From positions 1 through 13,909 of the forward strand of contig UQUJ01000074.1 in the NCBI GenBank assembly GCA_900544195.1: a DNA stretch of 13,909 nucleotides. Reading direction: 5' to 3'. Every line of letters starts with the position of its first letter. Positions within the stretch are counted from its first letter, which is position 1. Under the pieces are notes generated by a model. The model saw only the letters and a program-made list of their open reading frames with translations. It had not been told where the DNA came from and ran no database searches. This DNA is from an uncultured Alistipes sp. (GTDB lineage Bacteria; Bacteroidota; Bacteroidia; Bacteroidales; UBA932). This document shows, piece by piece, positions 1 through 5,996 of the stretch. Position numbers and translations under genes: made by a program.

Positions 1-585
1 CTGAAGTGGGCCAAGTGCAACCTCGGCGCGTCGAAGCCGTCGGACTACGGCGACTGGTACGCCTGGGGCGAGATTGAGGTGAAAAACAAATGGGCCATAT
101 GGGAGTTCTACAACTGGATGCAGGCCGGCCAGTCCGACTGGAAGTACATCACGAAATACACAATCGCCGACGGCGAGACCGGGGCCATCTGGTATGACTC
201 CTCCGGCAACTTCATCGGCGACAACAAGACCGTTCTCGACGCGGCCGACGATGCCGCCACCCAGCAGCTCGGCTCGCCGTGGCGCATGCCGACCGTTGAT
301 GAAATCACGGAACTTTTAGACAAATGCACCTGGACCTGGACCACGCAGGACGGCGTGAACGGCTGTCAGGTGGACGGCCCGAACGGCAACTCCATCTTCC
401 TGCCTGCCACCGGCTTCGTCAATGATACTGCTTTAATTAATAAAGGTGATGAGGGCTACTACTGGTCGAGTTCGCTTAGCACATTGAGCCGTGATGCCAG
501 CTTTTTCTTCTTCCATTCTGTCAATCACGAATGGGCTTATCAAGAACGCCGCTGCAGGTTATTCGTTCGTCCCGTTCGCCCATAA
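1..585 (+). CDS. FISUMP-type (C-type-lectin-like) surface protein, 3' part
   Basis: The frame is open from base 1, so the gene begins upstream; 194 codons are visible. GTG at 79 is an internal codon: the preceding residues LKWAKCNLGASKP...YAWGE are the conserved start of the domain. The remainder carries the family landmarks in order: SPWRMPTVDEITELL, a central IFLPATGF block, YYWSSS, and the terminal VRPVRP. These are the hallmarks of the Fibrobacter succinogenes major paralogous (FISUMP)/DUF1566-like domain, a C-type-lectin-like fold usually found at the C-terminus of secreted or surface Bacteroidales proteins; ligands are generally unknown. The N-terminus (signal peptide and any Ig-like repeats) lies outside the window. 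From about base 418 the DNA is visibly more AT-rich than the GC-rich first part, so the C-terminal variable face may have a separate history. Family assignment is firm; function is not known. Confidence 0.85.
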   Translation: MKWAKCNLGASKPSDYGDWYAWGEIEVKNKWAIWEFYNWMQAGQSDWKYITKYTIADGETGAIWYDSSGNFIGDNKTVLDAADDAATQQLGSPWRMPTVDEITELLDKCTWTWTTQDGVNGCQVDGPNGNSIFLPATGFVNDTALINKGDEGYYWSSSLSTLSRDASFFFFHSVNHEWAYQERRCRLFVRPVRP

Positions 586-636
586 ATTTGTCCTGCCCCT
601 ACGGGCATGACGCAATAGAATCAATGTGACTCCCTT

Positions 637-660
637 CCCGCCAGCCCCGCCGCTGGCGGG
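637..660 (+). terminator. Hairpin after the FISUMP gene
   Basis: A perfect 9-bp inverted repeat, CCCGCCAGC (637-645) and GCTGGCGGG (652-660), with a 6-nt loop, lies 52 nt after the stop codon. Only a weak T-containing stretch (ATTTATT) follows, so terminator function is likely but not certain. A smaller TGCCC/GGGCA hairpin lies at 594-607. Confidence 0.5.
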
Positions 661-667
661 ATTTATT

Positions 668-822
668 CATGTTCGTCCGGCACGAACACACTCTAAAGGG
701 TGCAAGTCCCCAAACCGCCCTGATTGTGGGAAGGATACAGCCAAAGGCAAGGGTGTCCGCCGCGAGACGGGATCTGAAGGAAGCCGGCGGCAAACATCTG
801 ACGGACATGTTCGTCCGGCACG
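668..822 (+). repeat. 17-bp direct repeat bracketing the intron remnant
   Basis: CATGTTCGTCCGGCACG occurs at 668-684 and again at 806-822; similarity continues a few bases further (AACACACTC against CACACTC). The first copy also forms a TGTTCGT-ccggc-ACGAACA hairpin, which the second copy has lost. The two copies enclose nearly all of the group II intron-like sequence. Confidence 0.75.
690..809 (+). mobile_element. Group II intron remnant (domain I fragment)
   Basis: The stretch contains, in order, ACTCTAAAGGGTGCAAGTCC, CAAGGGTGTCC, GAGACGGGATCTGAAGGAAG and GGCGGCAAA...CTGACGGACA. From memory, this order and wording match the first part (domain I) of bacterial group II introns, such as those common in Bacteroidetes. 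Nothing that looks like the reverse transcriptase/maturase ORF, domain V or domain VI follows: the next 160 bases are AT-rich leader DNA of the AraC gene. It is therefore a dead fragment at most. The call rests on motif recall, not on a covariance search. Confidence 0.55.
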
Positions 823-882
823 CACACTCATGGCAGCCACATAGAAAGTTTTTGAGATCATTTTTATCTGTTCGGATAAATG

Positions 883-912
883 TTAAGATAATATTATCAT
901 CTCTTACATTTG
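883..912 (+). promoter_or_regulatory. Candidate Bacteroidetes promoter of the AraC-type gene
   Basis: TACATTTG at 905-912 matches the Bacteroidetes -7 consensus TAnnTTTG exactly. TTA at 883-885 stands in for the -33 TTG with a 19-nt spacer. It lies in an AT-rich stretch and would give a leader of roughly 85-90 nt before the ATG at 1008. A weaker match (TAATTTCG, 972-979) lies closer to the gene. Confidence 0.4.
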
Positions 913-1007
913 CACCAGCAAGTTTTTTTAGAGGAAAATATTTAAAATTAAGATGTTTCGGAGAAAAGTTGTAATTTCGCAATAGAAGATGATCAACAGA
1001 CAGTCAG

Positions 1008-2162
1008 ATGCGAGAATTATCCGACATTTTACTTGTGATGCAGGCAGGCTCGATGGGAGTATCGCTTACATTGTTGCTTGTTCTTGTGCTGTCGTGTCTT
1101 CAGAAGCCCGACACCACAGGAACGTATGAGAAAGTGCGATGGCTCTTGGCGCTTGCCATGCTGTTGCTCGGAGTACACTATTTGTCGCAGATGTGGTTTG
1201 GTTTCCGTGCGCAAGGCGACGATGTGGGGACCGTGGTCAATATACTTTTCTATTCGCCGGTTACTTATATCATGTCCTATTCGATATTGCGTATAGGCTG
1301 CGGACGCGGTTATCATCGTAAATTCTTGTTGGCGTCAGTGATAAGCATGGTGCTTATACTCTGCTGTTTCGCTTACGGTTATCTGCATTATGGCAGTCTG
1401 CATATGCAAGAAGTGTTGTACGTGATGGGATTGATATACCTCCTGACAGTGGTCTTCTTCATCGTTTATCCCATAAAAGAGATACGTCGTGTAAGGAAAA
1501 TGGTGAACGAGGAGTCGGAACAGGAGCCAATACTTTACAACCTGTATATGCGTACAAGCGTCCGGTTGCTATATATAGCATCCATACTTGTGACATTCAG
1601 CATATTCTACACACCCGCGCTTGCCATTGCAGGACCTCTGTTTCTCGTTACCCTTGTGTTCTATATCATCAGTTTTGTGGCCCTTGGTTTCAACATCAGG
1701 CAAGTGAACGACATTCTTGTAGAGGAAACAGAGGAGGAAGTCTGTCCCGTAAGAGGAAACACTGCCACGGAAGCGGCCAGGGCAGTTATGGATGACGAGC
1801 TTAAAGCGAGGATCTGTGGCCTGATCGAAGGATGGAGAAAGAGTCAGGGTTATGCCTCTGTCGAAATCAACAGCGGCACACTTGCCGGTAGATTGAATAT
1901 ACCCAAGCGTCAACTGGTGCAGTATCTTCGCGAAGTGGAAGGCAAGACATTCCGCATCTGGCTCTCCGCTCTTCGTTTAGAAGAGGCAAAGCGTGAAATC
2001 TTGGAGCATCCTGAATATTCAAATGAGGCGATAGCCGAAAGTTGTGGTTTTTCGCGCAGCCATCTTCAGGTTAAGTTTAAGGAGGCAACTGGTTTGACCA
2101 TCAACGAATGGCGGGCCGATAACGCCAAAGGCGGGCCGATAACGCCCAAAAATAAGTCTTAA
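1008..2162 (+). CDS. Membrane-anchored AraC-family transcriptional regulator
   Basis: The 384-residue protein has about seven hydrophobic segments in residues 5-235, e.g. SLTLLLVLVLSCL, LALAMLLLGVHYL and LYLLTVVFFIVY-like runs. A charged linker leads to a C-terminal AraC/XylS double HTH at about 275-375: LEEAKREILEHPEYSNEAIA, then SCGFSRSHLQVKFKEATGL and the closing TINEW. This layout (integral-membrane sensor plus cytoplasmic AraC DNA-binding domain) is common in Bacteroidales; signals and targets are mostly unknown. The ATG at 1008 is chosen because it starts just before the first helix; no clear Shine-Dalgarno is seen, as is usual in this phylum. The downstream DUF1254 lipoprotein gene on the same strand is a plausible target but is separated by a terminator-like hairpin. 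The last nine residues come from a tandem duplication. Confidence 0.9.
   Translation: MRELSDILLVMQAGSMGVSLTLLLVLVLSCLQKPDTTGTYEKVRWLLALAMLLLGVHYLSQMWFGFRAQGDDVGTVVNILFYSPVTYIMSYSILRIGCGRGYHRKFLLASVISMVLILCCFAYGYLHYGSLHMQEVLYVMGLIYLLTVVFFIVYPIKEIRRVRKMVNEESEQEPILYNLYMRTSVRLLYIASILVTFSIFYTPALAIAGPLFLVTLVFYIISFVALGFNIRQVNDILVEETEEEVCPVRGNTATEAARAVMDDELKARICGLIEGWRKSQGYASVEINSGTLAGRLNIPKRQLVQYLREVEGKTFRIWLSALRLEEAKREILEHPEYSNEAIAESCGFSRSHLQVKFKEATGLTINEWRADNAKGGPITPKNKS
2111..2150 (+). repeat. 20-bp tandem duplication at the 3' end of the AraC gene
   Basis: GCGGGCCGATAACGCC occurs at 2111-2126 and 2131-2146, a 20-bp period. Because 20 is not a multiple of 3, the second copy is read in another frame. 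The protein now ends RADNAKGGPITPKNKS, whereas a single copy would end RADNAQK. Confidence 0.9.
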
Positions 2163-2212
2163 GTGTTAGATTCGTCACAAGTCTAACACCTAAGTAACGG
2201 AAATCTAACACC
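2163..2212. repeat. Inverted GTGTTAGA/TCTAACAC motifs
   Basis: GTGTTAGA (2163-2170) is the reverse complement of TCTAACAC at 2182-2189, and TCTAACACC recurs at 2204-2212. The first pair starts at the stop codon of the AraC gene and can form an 8-bp stem with an 11-nt loop. It could be an operator for the downstream gene or part of an attenuator; this is inference only. Confidence 0.55.
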
Positions 2213-2220
2213 AACCAATA

Positions 2221-2252
2221 GGAGCCGAACACAGTGTCCGGCTCCTTGTCTT
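2221..2252 (+). terminator. Rho-independent terminator after the AraC gene
   Basis: GGAGCCG (2221-2227) pairs with CGGCTCC (2239-2245). An inner ACAC/GTGT pairing extends the stem, and TTGTCTTT follows. This hairpin separates the AraC-type gene from the lipoprotein gene. Confidence 0.7.
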
Positions 2253-2260
2253 TATCTTTG
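2253..2260 (+). promoter_or_regulatory. Candidate -7 element of the DUF1254 lipoprotein gene
   Basis: TATCTTTG is an exact TAnnTTTG match 34 nt before the ATG at 2294. The -33 position falls inside the terminator stem and has no TTG, so the promoter is weak, activator-dependent or absent. An activator such as the adjacent AraC-type protein would fit, but this is inference. Confidence 0.35.
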
Positions 2261-2293
2261 GTATCTTATTCCTAACAAAACAAAATTATATTT

Positions 2294-3670
2294 ATGAAGT
2301 CAAAACGATTCCTTCTTCCTCTCCTCGTGACACTGTGTTTGTTTGCAGGATGCTCTGACGATGGCCCGGCCACCGATCCGGCAGATGAGCCCATCGCCAT
2401 AACCGAGAGCGAATTGAAAGAGGCCTTCTATTACACCTTTCCGCTGATGATCATGGATGCCACGGAGTCGGTGGAAACAAATGCCGAGACATTTGTTCCG
2501 GGCATACCGCGCGCGCCGGTCAATCAGCTTATCCATGCCGTGAAGATGGCCGATGCATCGAGCAAGTCGGTGGTGACACCTAATGTGGACACATATTACA
2601 GTCGGTTGTGGATGGACTTGGATGAACCGGTTGTGTTCGAATTCCCTGAAGTCAAAGACAGATTCTGCAATGTTCAGGTGCTTGACGCATGGACAAACAC
2701 AACAAGCGTCATCACTGATGGCGGCACATATGTGTTCGCCAAGAATGGAGTGGAGGTTGTTGTTCCGGCGGGAGCCACTCTTGTGGAGATGCCTACGACA
2801 ATGGGCTGGTGTATCGTACGCATCCTTAATAAGGGAGAGGGCGACTATGAGAATGTAAGGAAGATTCGGGACGCCATGAAGGCTTATCCTCTTTCGGCTT
2901 ATGGCGATGCGGGATATGTCGCGCCAAAAGGCACTTACGATGCGTCGAAGGATGTGAATCCTGTAAAGGCATGCATGGCGATGTCGCTTGATGAATATTT
3001 CGCCAAGGCAAACTCTCTCATGGAGAAGAACCCTCCTTTGGCCTTTGACACCGAGGTGACAGAACGAATGAAGAGACTTGGAGTCGGCCCGGGGCTTAAG
3101 ATGAAGCAGATCGAAAACGGGGCGGAGATGTTCGCGCATGTCAAGGTTTCTTTCAAGGCAGATGCCGCTGCCGTTGCAGCCACATACAAGAAGAGCATAG
3201 GAGGAATATGGTCATATTTTATGGAGCCTATAGGCGACTTTGGCAAAGCCTATGATTTCCGTGCCGCCGTGGCGTTGGTGGGACTTGGAGCCAATACCAA
3301 TGAGGTGGCTATTTATCCTCGTGCCGACTACGACTCTGACAAGGAAGCCCTCAATGGCGCAAATAGTTATACGTTGCATTTCAGCTCGCTTCCTCCTGTC
3401 AAGGAAGGCGGCTTCTGGTCGATAACCGCCTACGGGGACGACGACTATCTTATTGATAACCCTATCAACCGGTATAATGTTACCGACCGCAGCGGATACA
3501 ATCTCAATGCCGATGGAACGCTTGATGTCACATTGTCGGCCGCCGACCCTCAGGATGGTTCCTTTTGGTTGCCTACGGGCAATAAGGGCTTCCATCTTTT
3601 CATGCGCCTGTATCAGCCGGATTTAAAGGCGCTGGACAGCTGGACTCCTCCGACCATCACAAAGAAATAG
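2294..3670 (+). CDS. DUF1254/DUF1214 domain lipoprotein
   Basis: The 458-residue protein begins with a signal peptide and lipobox, LFAGC, with the lipidated Cys at position 20. SDDG follows, an acidic stretch like the Bacteroidetes export signal that places lipoproteins on the cell surface. An N-terminal DUF1254-type domain (about 38-200; FYYTFPLMIMDAT, TPNVDTYYSRLWMDL) is followed by a DUF1214-type C-terminal domain (about 325-455; EGGFWSITAYGDDDYLIDN, FWLPTGNKGFHLFMRLYQP). Such two-domain proteins are widespread in bacteria and have no settled biochemical function. Length and both domains look complete. It is probably monocistronic, with terminator-like hairpins on both sides, and may be under control of the AraC-type neighbour. 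Confidence 0.88.
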   Translation: MKSKRFLLPLLVTLCLFAGCSDDGPATDPADEPIAITESELKEAFYYTFPLMIMDATESVETNAETFVPGIPRAPVNQLIHAVKMADASSKSVVTPNVDTYYSRLWMDLDEPVVFEFPEVKDRFCNVQVLDAWTNTTSVITDGGTYVFAKNGVEVVVPAGATLVEMPTTMGWCIVRILNKGEGDYENVRKIRDAMKAYPLSAYGDAGYVAPKGTYDASKDVNPVKACMAMSLDEYFAKANSLMEKNPPLAFDTEVTERMKRLGVGPGLKMKQIENGAEMFAHVKVSFKADAAAVAATYKKSIGGIWSYFMEPIGDFGKAYDFRAAVALVGLGANTNEVAIYPRADYDSDKEALNGANSYTLHFSSLPPVKEGGFWSITAYGDDDYLIDNPINRYNVTDRSGYNLNADGTLDVTLSAADPQDGSFWLPTGNKGFHLFMRLYQPDLKALDSWTPPTITKK

Positions 3671-3716
3671 AAAAGGGATCCTTGGTTACCGGTCGAAGAG
3701 TCCGGTCGCCTTTTTT
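3671..3716 (+). terminator. Terminator after the DUF1254 gene
   Basis: ACCGG (3688-3692) pairs with CCGGT (3702-3706), flanked by an outer AAAAGG/CCTTTT pairing (3671-3676 with 3709-3714). A TTTTTT run at 3711-3716 follows. It starts right after the stop codon. Confidence 0.65.
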
Positions 3717-3721
3717 ATTCC

Positions 3722-4098
3722 AAGACAACCTTCCAGGACTCGATCCTTGGTCCAGCACACGGCATCCGCCCGTCCGATCGCAGACTTTACCTCGGCCTGA
3801 GTGTAGTACCCGAGCAGCGAGAAGATCAGATATATTATCGTCTGAAAATTCTGGTGATATGCCAGAAATCACTTCTGGCTATCTCGTTCATCCTGTCAAG
3901 GATGTTTTTTCGATAGGATTCTCCATCAATACGTTCTATAAGGAAAGTAGGTGTGGCAGTCTCAAAACAATAACTGCCGAACATCTTGTCAGATAGTGAG
4001 TTGAGTAGGCTGAATGGATTGTAGATATCCTCTGAGCCTGCAAAATGGCGGCATTCGATCATGCTTCTATGCCAGTGTGAGGCTTGATTATATGCCAC
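3722..4098 (-). pseudogene. Remnant of an AAA-ATPase / PD-(D/E)XK nuclease-family protein (DUF1703 type)
   Basis: Read on the minus strand, two frames carry pieces of one family. From about 4075 to 3850 the frame gives RHFAGSEDIYNPFSLLNSL...FETATPTFLIE, the region after the AAA domain. From about 3853 to 3735 another frame gives FQTIIYLIFSLL followed by GYYTQAEVKSAIGRADAV and WTKD, the start of the C-terminal PDDEXK_9 nuclease domain. The ATPase part (Walker A/B) is missing upstream, a frameshift separates the two pieces, and the nuclease is cut before its catalytic E-x-K. These genes are numerous in Bacteroidales and are often degraded. The intact family members' role is unproven. Confidence 0.75.
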
Positions 4099-4128
4099 TT
4101 ATGGATCCGTAAACCATAGGTGGCATAT
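4090..4128. repeat. 15-bp inverted repeat (hairpin)
   Basis: ATATGCCACTTATGG (4090-4104) and CCATAGGTGGCATAT (4114-4128) are inverted copies with one mismatch and a 9-nt loop. The repeat lies between the broken ATPase gene and the Rpn gene. There is no T-run on either side, so a plain terminator is not obvious. The rest of this gap (4129-4265) shows only a possible coding scrap. Confidence 0.7.
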
Positions 4129-4265
4129 CCGTAGGCTCCACATTACGCTCGGAGCGAGGTTGTGTGCTGCCATATTCATAAAGTGCGATCACGGTATCAC
4201 TGGGAGGCGGTACGCTGTTGCGATTGATGCCAATGTCCAACCCACTGCGGGCAAAGGCGATTGTT

Positions 4266-5237
4266 TCATTGTTGTGCAAGCGCTTCCACGGCTGCCTTGT
4301 CAAGGCCGGTACACTTGACAATGATGTCCATAGGGGTGTTTGCCTCAACCAAGCGTAAAGCTATTGCCTCCCGTTCGGCAATCTTGCCTTGTTCCAGCCC
4401 TTGCTTGACCCCTTCCTCGCGCCCGAACTCTCTGGCGTAGGCTATCTGGTTGTAAGTATCCCGTTCGTTTATCATATTGCTGACATATTGTTGTTTCTCA
4501 TCCTTTGTAAGGGATATGACCTCCGCCGCCTCGAAGAACCTACTGAATATCCTGTCGACCAACGCAGCCGGACGCTCCAGCAGGAGGTGCAGGTTCTTCA
4601 GGACGTAGAACCACTTGTCAAGGTTCGTCTTGAGCTCGTCAGATCCCTTGTCGAATCGCTCGATCTCGATGAACACGAACCGCAACTTGTCTGTCATCAG
4701 ATCTCCGTTCTTGTCGTCCCTGACTGAATATCTCCGGATCAGCCCTCCGCCTCTTTCGGGGCCGAAATCGAAATTCTGCAACCCGACGAAATACACCCCT
4801 TTGATGTTGTAGTTCCACCTCTTGCCTTTCACACCCTGCGAGTGCAGAGCCATTCCGGAATAGTACAGTGCCCTTTCCCTGAAATGCTTCTGGTAGGCCA
4901 GTTGTACCTCGATGATGAACTTCTCCCCACTTTCATCCCTGCACATCACGTCGAATCTTGCGTTCCTGTCCCCGGCGGCCATCCCGAGCTGCTCTGTCGG
5001 CAGATATGTGATGTCCTTTATCCTCTTGTCCGGGAAGATCGTCATCAGAAAAGCCACAAGGAACTCCTTGTTCATCTCCGTCCCGAAAAGCCTCTTGAAT
5101 CCCCAGTCGTTCAACGGGTCGATGTACCGTGGCAGCGCGTCTTCGCTCACTTCGTCGCCGAACCCAGCCCCCTCGTCTTCCAAAAGTGCGCGGCCCCAGC
5201 CGTAGGCACTCAGGTCGCCATATCCATTAACAGCCAT
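4266..5237 (-). CDS. Rpn-family recombination-promoting nuclease / PDDEXK_2 putative transposase
   Basis: The 323-residue protein starts its conserved region with RYIDPLNDWGFKRLFGTE at about 37-54, the usual opening of PDDEXK_2 (PF12784) proteins. The PD-(D/E)XK core is visible as ARFDVMC (Asp96) and FIIEVQ (Glu110, Gln112). The C-terminus is a charged helical tail with REEGVKQGLEQGKIAERE, typical of the family. E. coli RpnA-like proteins are DNA nucleases that promote recA-independent recombination; the Bacteroidales members are very numerous and usually uncharacterised. No inverted terminal repeats or target duplications are evident, so it is not annotated as an insertion sequence. Catalytic residues look intact. 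The residues before about 37 are not conserved in the family, so the exact start is uncertain. Confidence 0.9.
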   Translation of the reverse strand: MAVNGYGDLSAYGWGRALLEDEGAGFGDEVSEDALPRYIDPLNDWGFKRLFGTEMNKEFLVAFLMTIFPDKRIKDITYLPTEQLGMAAGDRNARFDVMCRDESGEKFIIEVQLAYQKHFRERALYYSGMALHSQGVKGKRWNYNIKGVYFVGLQNFDFGPERGGGLIRRYSVRDDKNGDLMTDKLRFVFIEIERFDKGSDELKTNLDKWFYVLKNLHLLLERPAALVDRIFSRFFEAAEVISLTKDEKQQYVSNMINERDTYNQIAYAREFGREEGVKQGLEQGKIAEREAIALRLVEANTPMDIIVKCTGLDKAAVEALAQQ

Positions 5238-5267
5238 AAAGATAGTAGTTTTTAATTAGTTATACAA
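5237..5267 (-). promoter_or_regulatory. Promoter-like sequence overlapping the Rpn start codon
   Basis: On the minus strand TTG (5267-5265), 20 nt, then TATCTTTA (5244-5237) fits the Bacteroidetes promoter with one mismatch at the last base. The -7 element overlaps the A of the annotated ATG, so transcription from it would need a start codon further downstream or an alternative initiation. It may be fortuitous. Confidence 0.3.
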
Positions 5268-5428
5268 GCATAATCTTCCGCCGACTTTCCGATGAATCTT
5301 GAGCAGGTTGCGGAAACACGTCCGGAATCACTCTGCGTAGGCCGTGGCTAAAATACAACCAAAACCTCGGATATTCAGCGGGCGGTAGTAATTGTCCGGG
5401 GGTAAAAATATGTTTTTTATGATAATTT
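5268..5428. other. Intergenic DNA with no supported feature
   Basis: This lies between the divergent Rpn gene and the LHH nuclease remnant. No convincing RNA or gene was seen. A TAATTTG stretch at 5423-5429 resembles, with one base missing, a -7 element for the plus-strand gene. Confidence 0.4.
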
Positions 5429-5825
5429 GTGTTTTTTATGGTCGGGGGACGGCCGGCGCTTATCCGGTCGGACATTGATTGGTCGGCGTTCAACTGCCGG
5501 AAGGAGTGGCTTAAGACTAAACTGGCGGATTGGAGCAGGTGGAAGGATTACAATAACGCTGACTTGATCGGTGAAGGGTACCCGCCTCGGGACTCGAACG
5601 GAGATCCATATGAGCTGCATCACATAGGCCGGAGACAGGATTCACCGTTCGCGGAACTCACTTGGGCTGAGCATATGGGGGGATGGCAACAACACGATCC
5701 TGCACAGGGTCGGCAAGGAGTCGGAGATTGATCGTGGTGAGTTCGACGGTGAGAAATCCGCTTATTGGCAGGCACGTTTCAGGATGTTCTCAAAGTCGGA
5801 ATTAGAAAGTATATATTCAAAGTGA
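5429..5825 (+). pseudogene. LHH-type HNH nuclease (toxin-domain like), frameshifted in a G run
   Basis: The open frame from GTG 5429 (or ATG 5438) encodes GRPALIRSDIDW and the LHH signature YELHHIGRRQDSPFAELT, then EHM. At the six-G run 5677-5682 the frame is lost and stops at 5731. Removing one G restores GDGNNTILHRVGKESEIDR and a frame ending at TGA 5823-5825, which gives the second conserved histidine block of the family. The LHH family belongs to the HNH/EndoVII nuclease superfamily and normally forms the C-terminal toxin domain of polymorphic or secreted toxins. Here it stands alone, about 128-131 residues if repaired, with no delivery domain upstream and no recognisable immunity gene downstream. 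It could be a dead orphan toxin cassette, a sequencing error, or a slippage-controlled gene. Confidence 0.8.
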
Positions 5826-5830
5826 CCCGC

Positions 5831-5919
5831 TGGGTAACGAAACGGGGCGATAATGTCGCCGGAGAGTGCTGGCTGCACCGTTGGGTAACGAAACGGGGCG
5901 ATAATGTCGCCGGAGAGTG
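5831..5919. repeat. Two 38-bp direct repeats with internal hairpin
   Basis: The 38 bases at 5831-5868 (starting TGGGTAACGAAACGGGG, ending GCCGGAGAGTG) recur without change at 5882-5919, a 51-bp period. Each contains GGCGA-taatg-TCGCC, a 5-bp hairpin. A partial relative, TGGCTACGAAACGG, lies at 5935-5948. The repeats begin 6 bases after the repaired stop codon of the nuclease remnant. Confidence 0.9.
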
Positions 5920-5996
5920 AAGTATGGGATTGTCTGGCTACGAAACGGACTGGAATCGTTGCTTGGGAAGGAACGGAATGTCGTGGGCAAACTACT

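Noticed and set aside
626..974. Small ORFs over the intron remnant on both strands
   Set aside because: They cover structured RNA-like and repeat sequence, with no family features.
2300..3139. 279-codon minus-strand frame under the DUF1254 gene
   Set aside because: Antisense shadow; His/Arg/Cys-rich translation without domains.
4266..5237. Complete insertion sequence around the Rpn gene
   Set aside because: No matching terminal inverted repeats or target duplications on both sides; the 4090-4128 hairpin has no partner beyond 5237.
5831..5919. CRISPR array
   Set aside because: Only two repeats with a 13-bp gap and no cas genes; too short and the wrong geometry.
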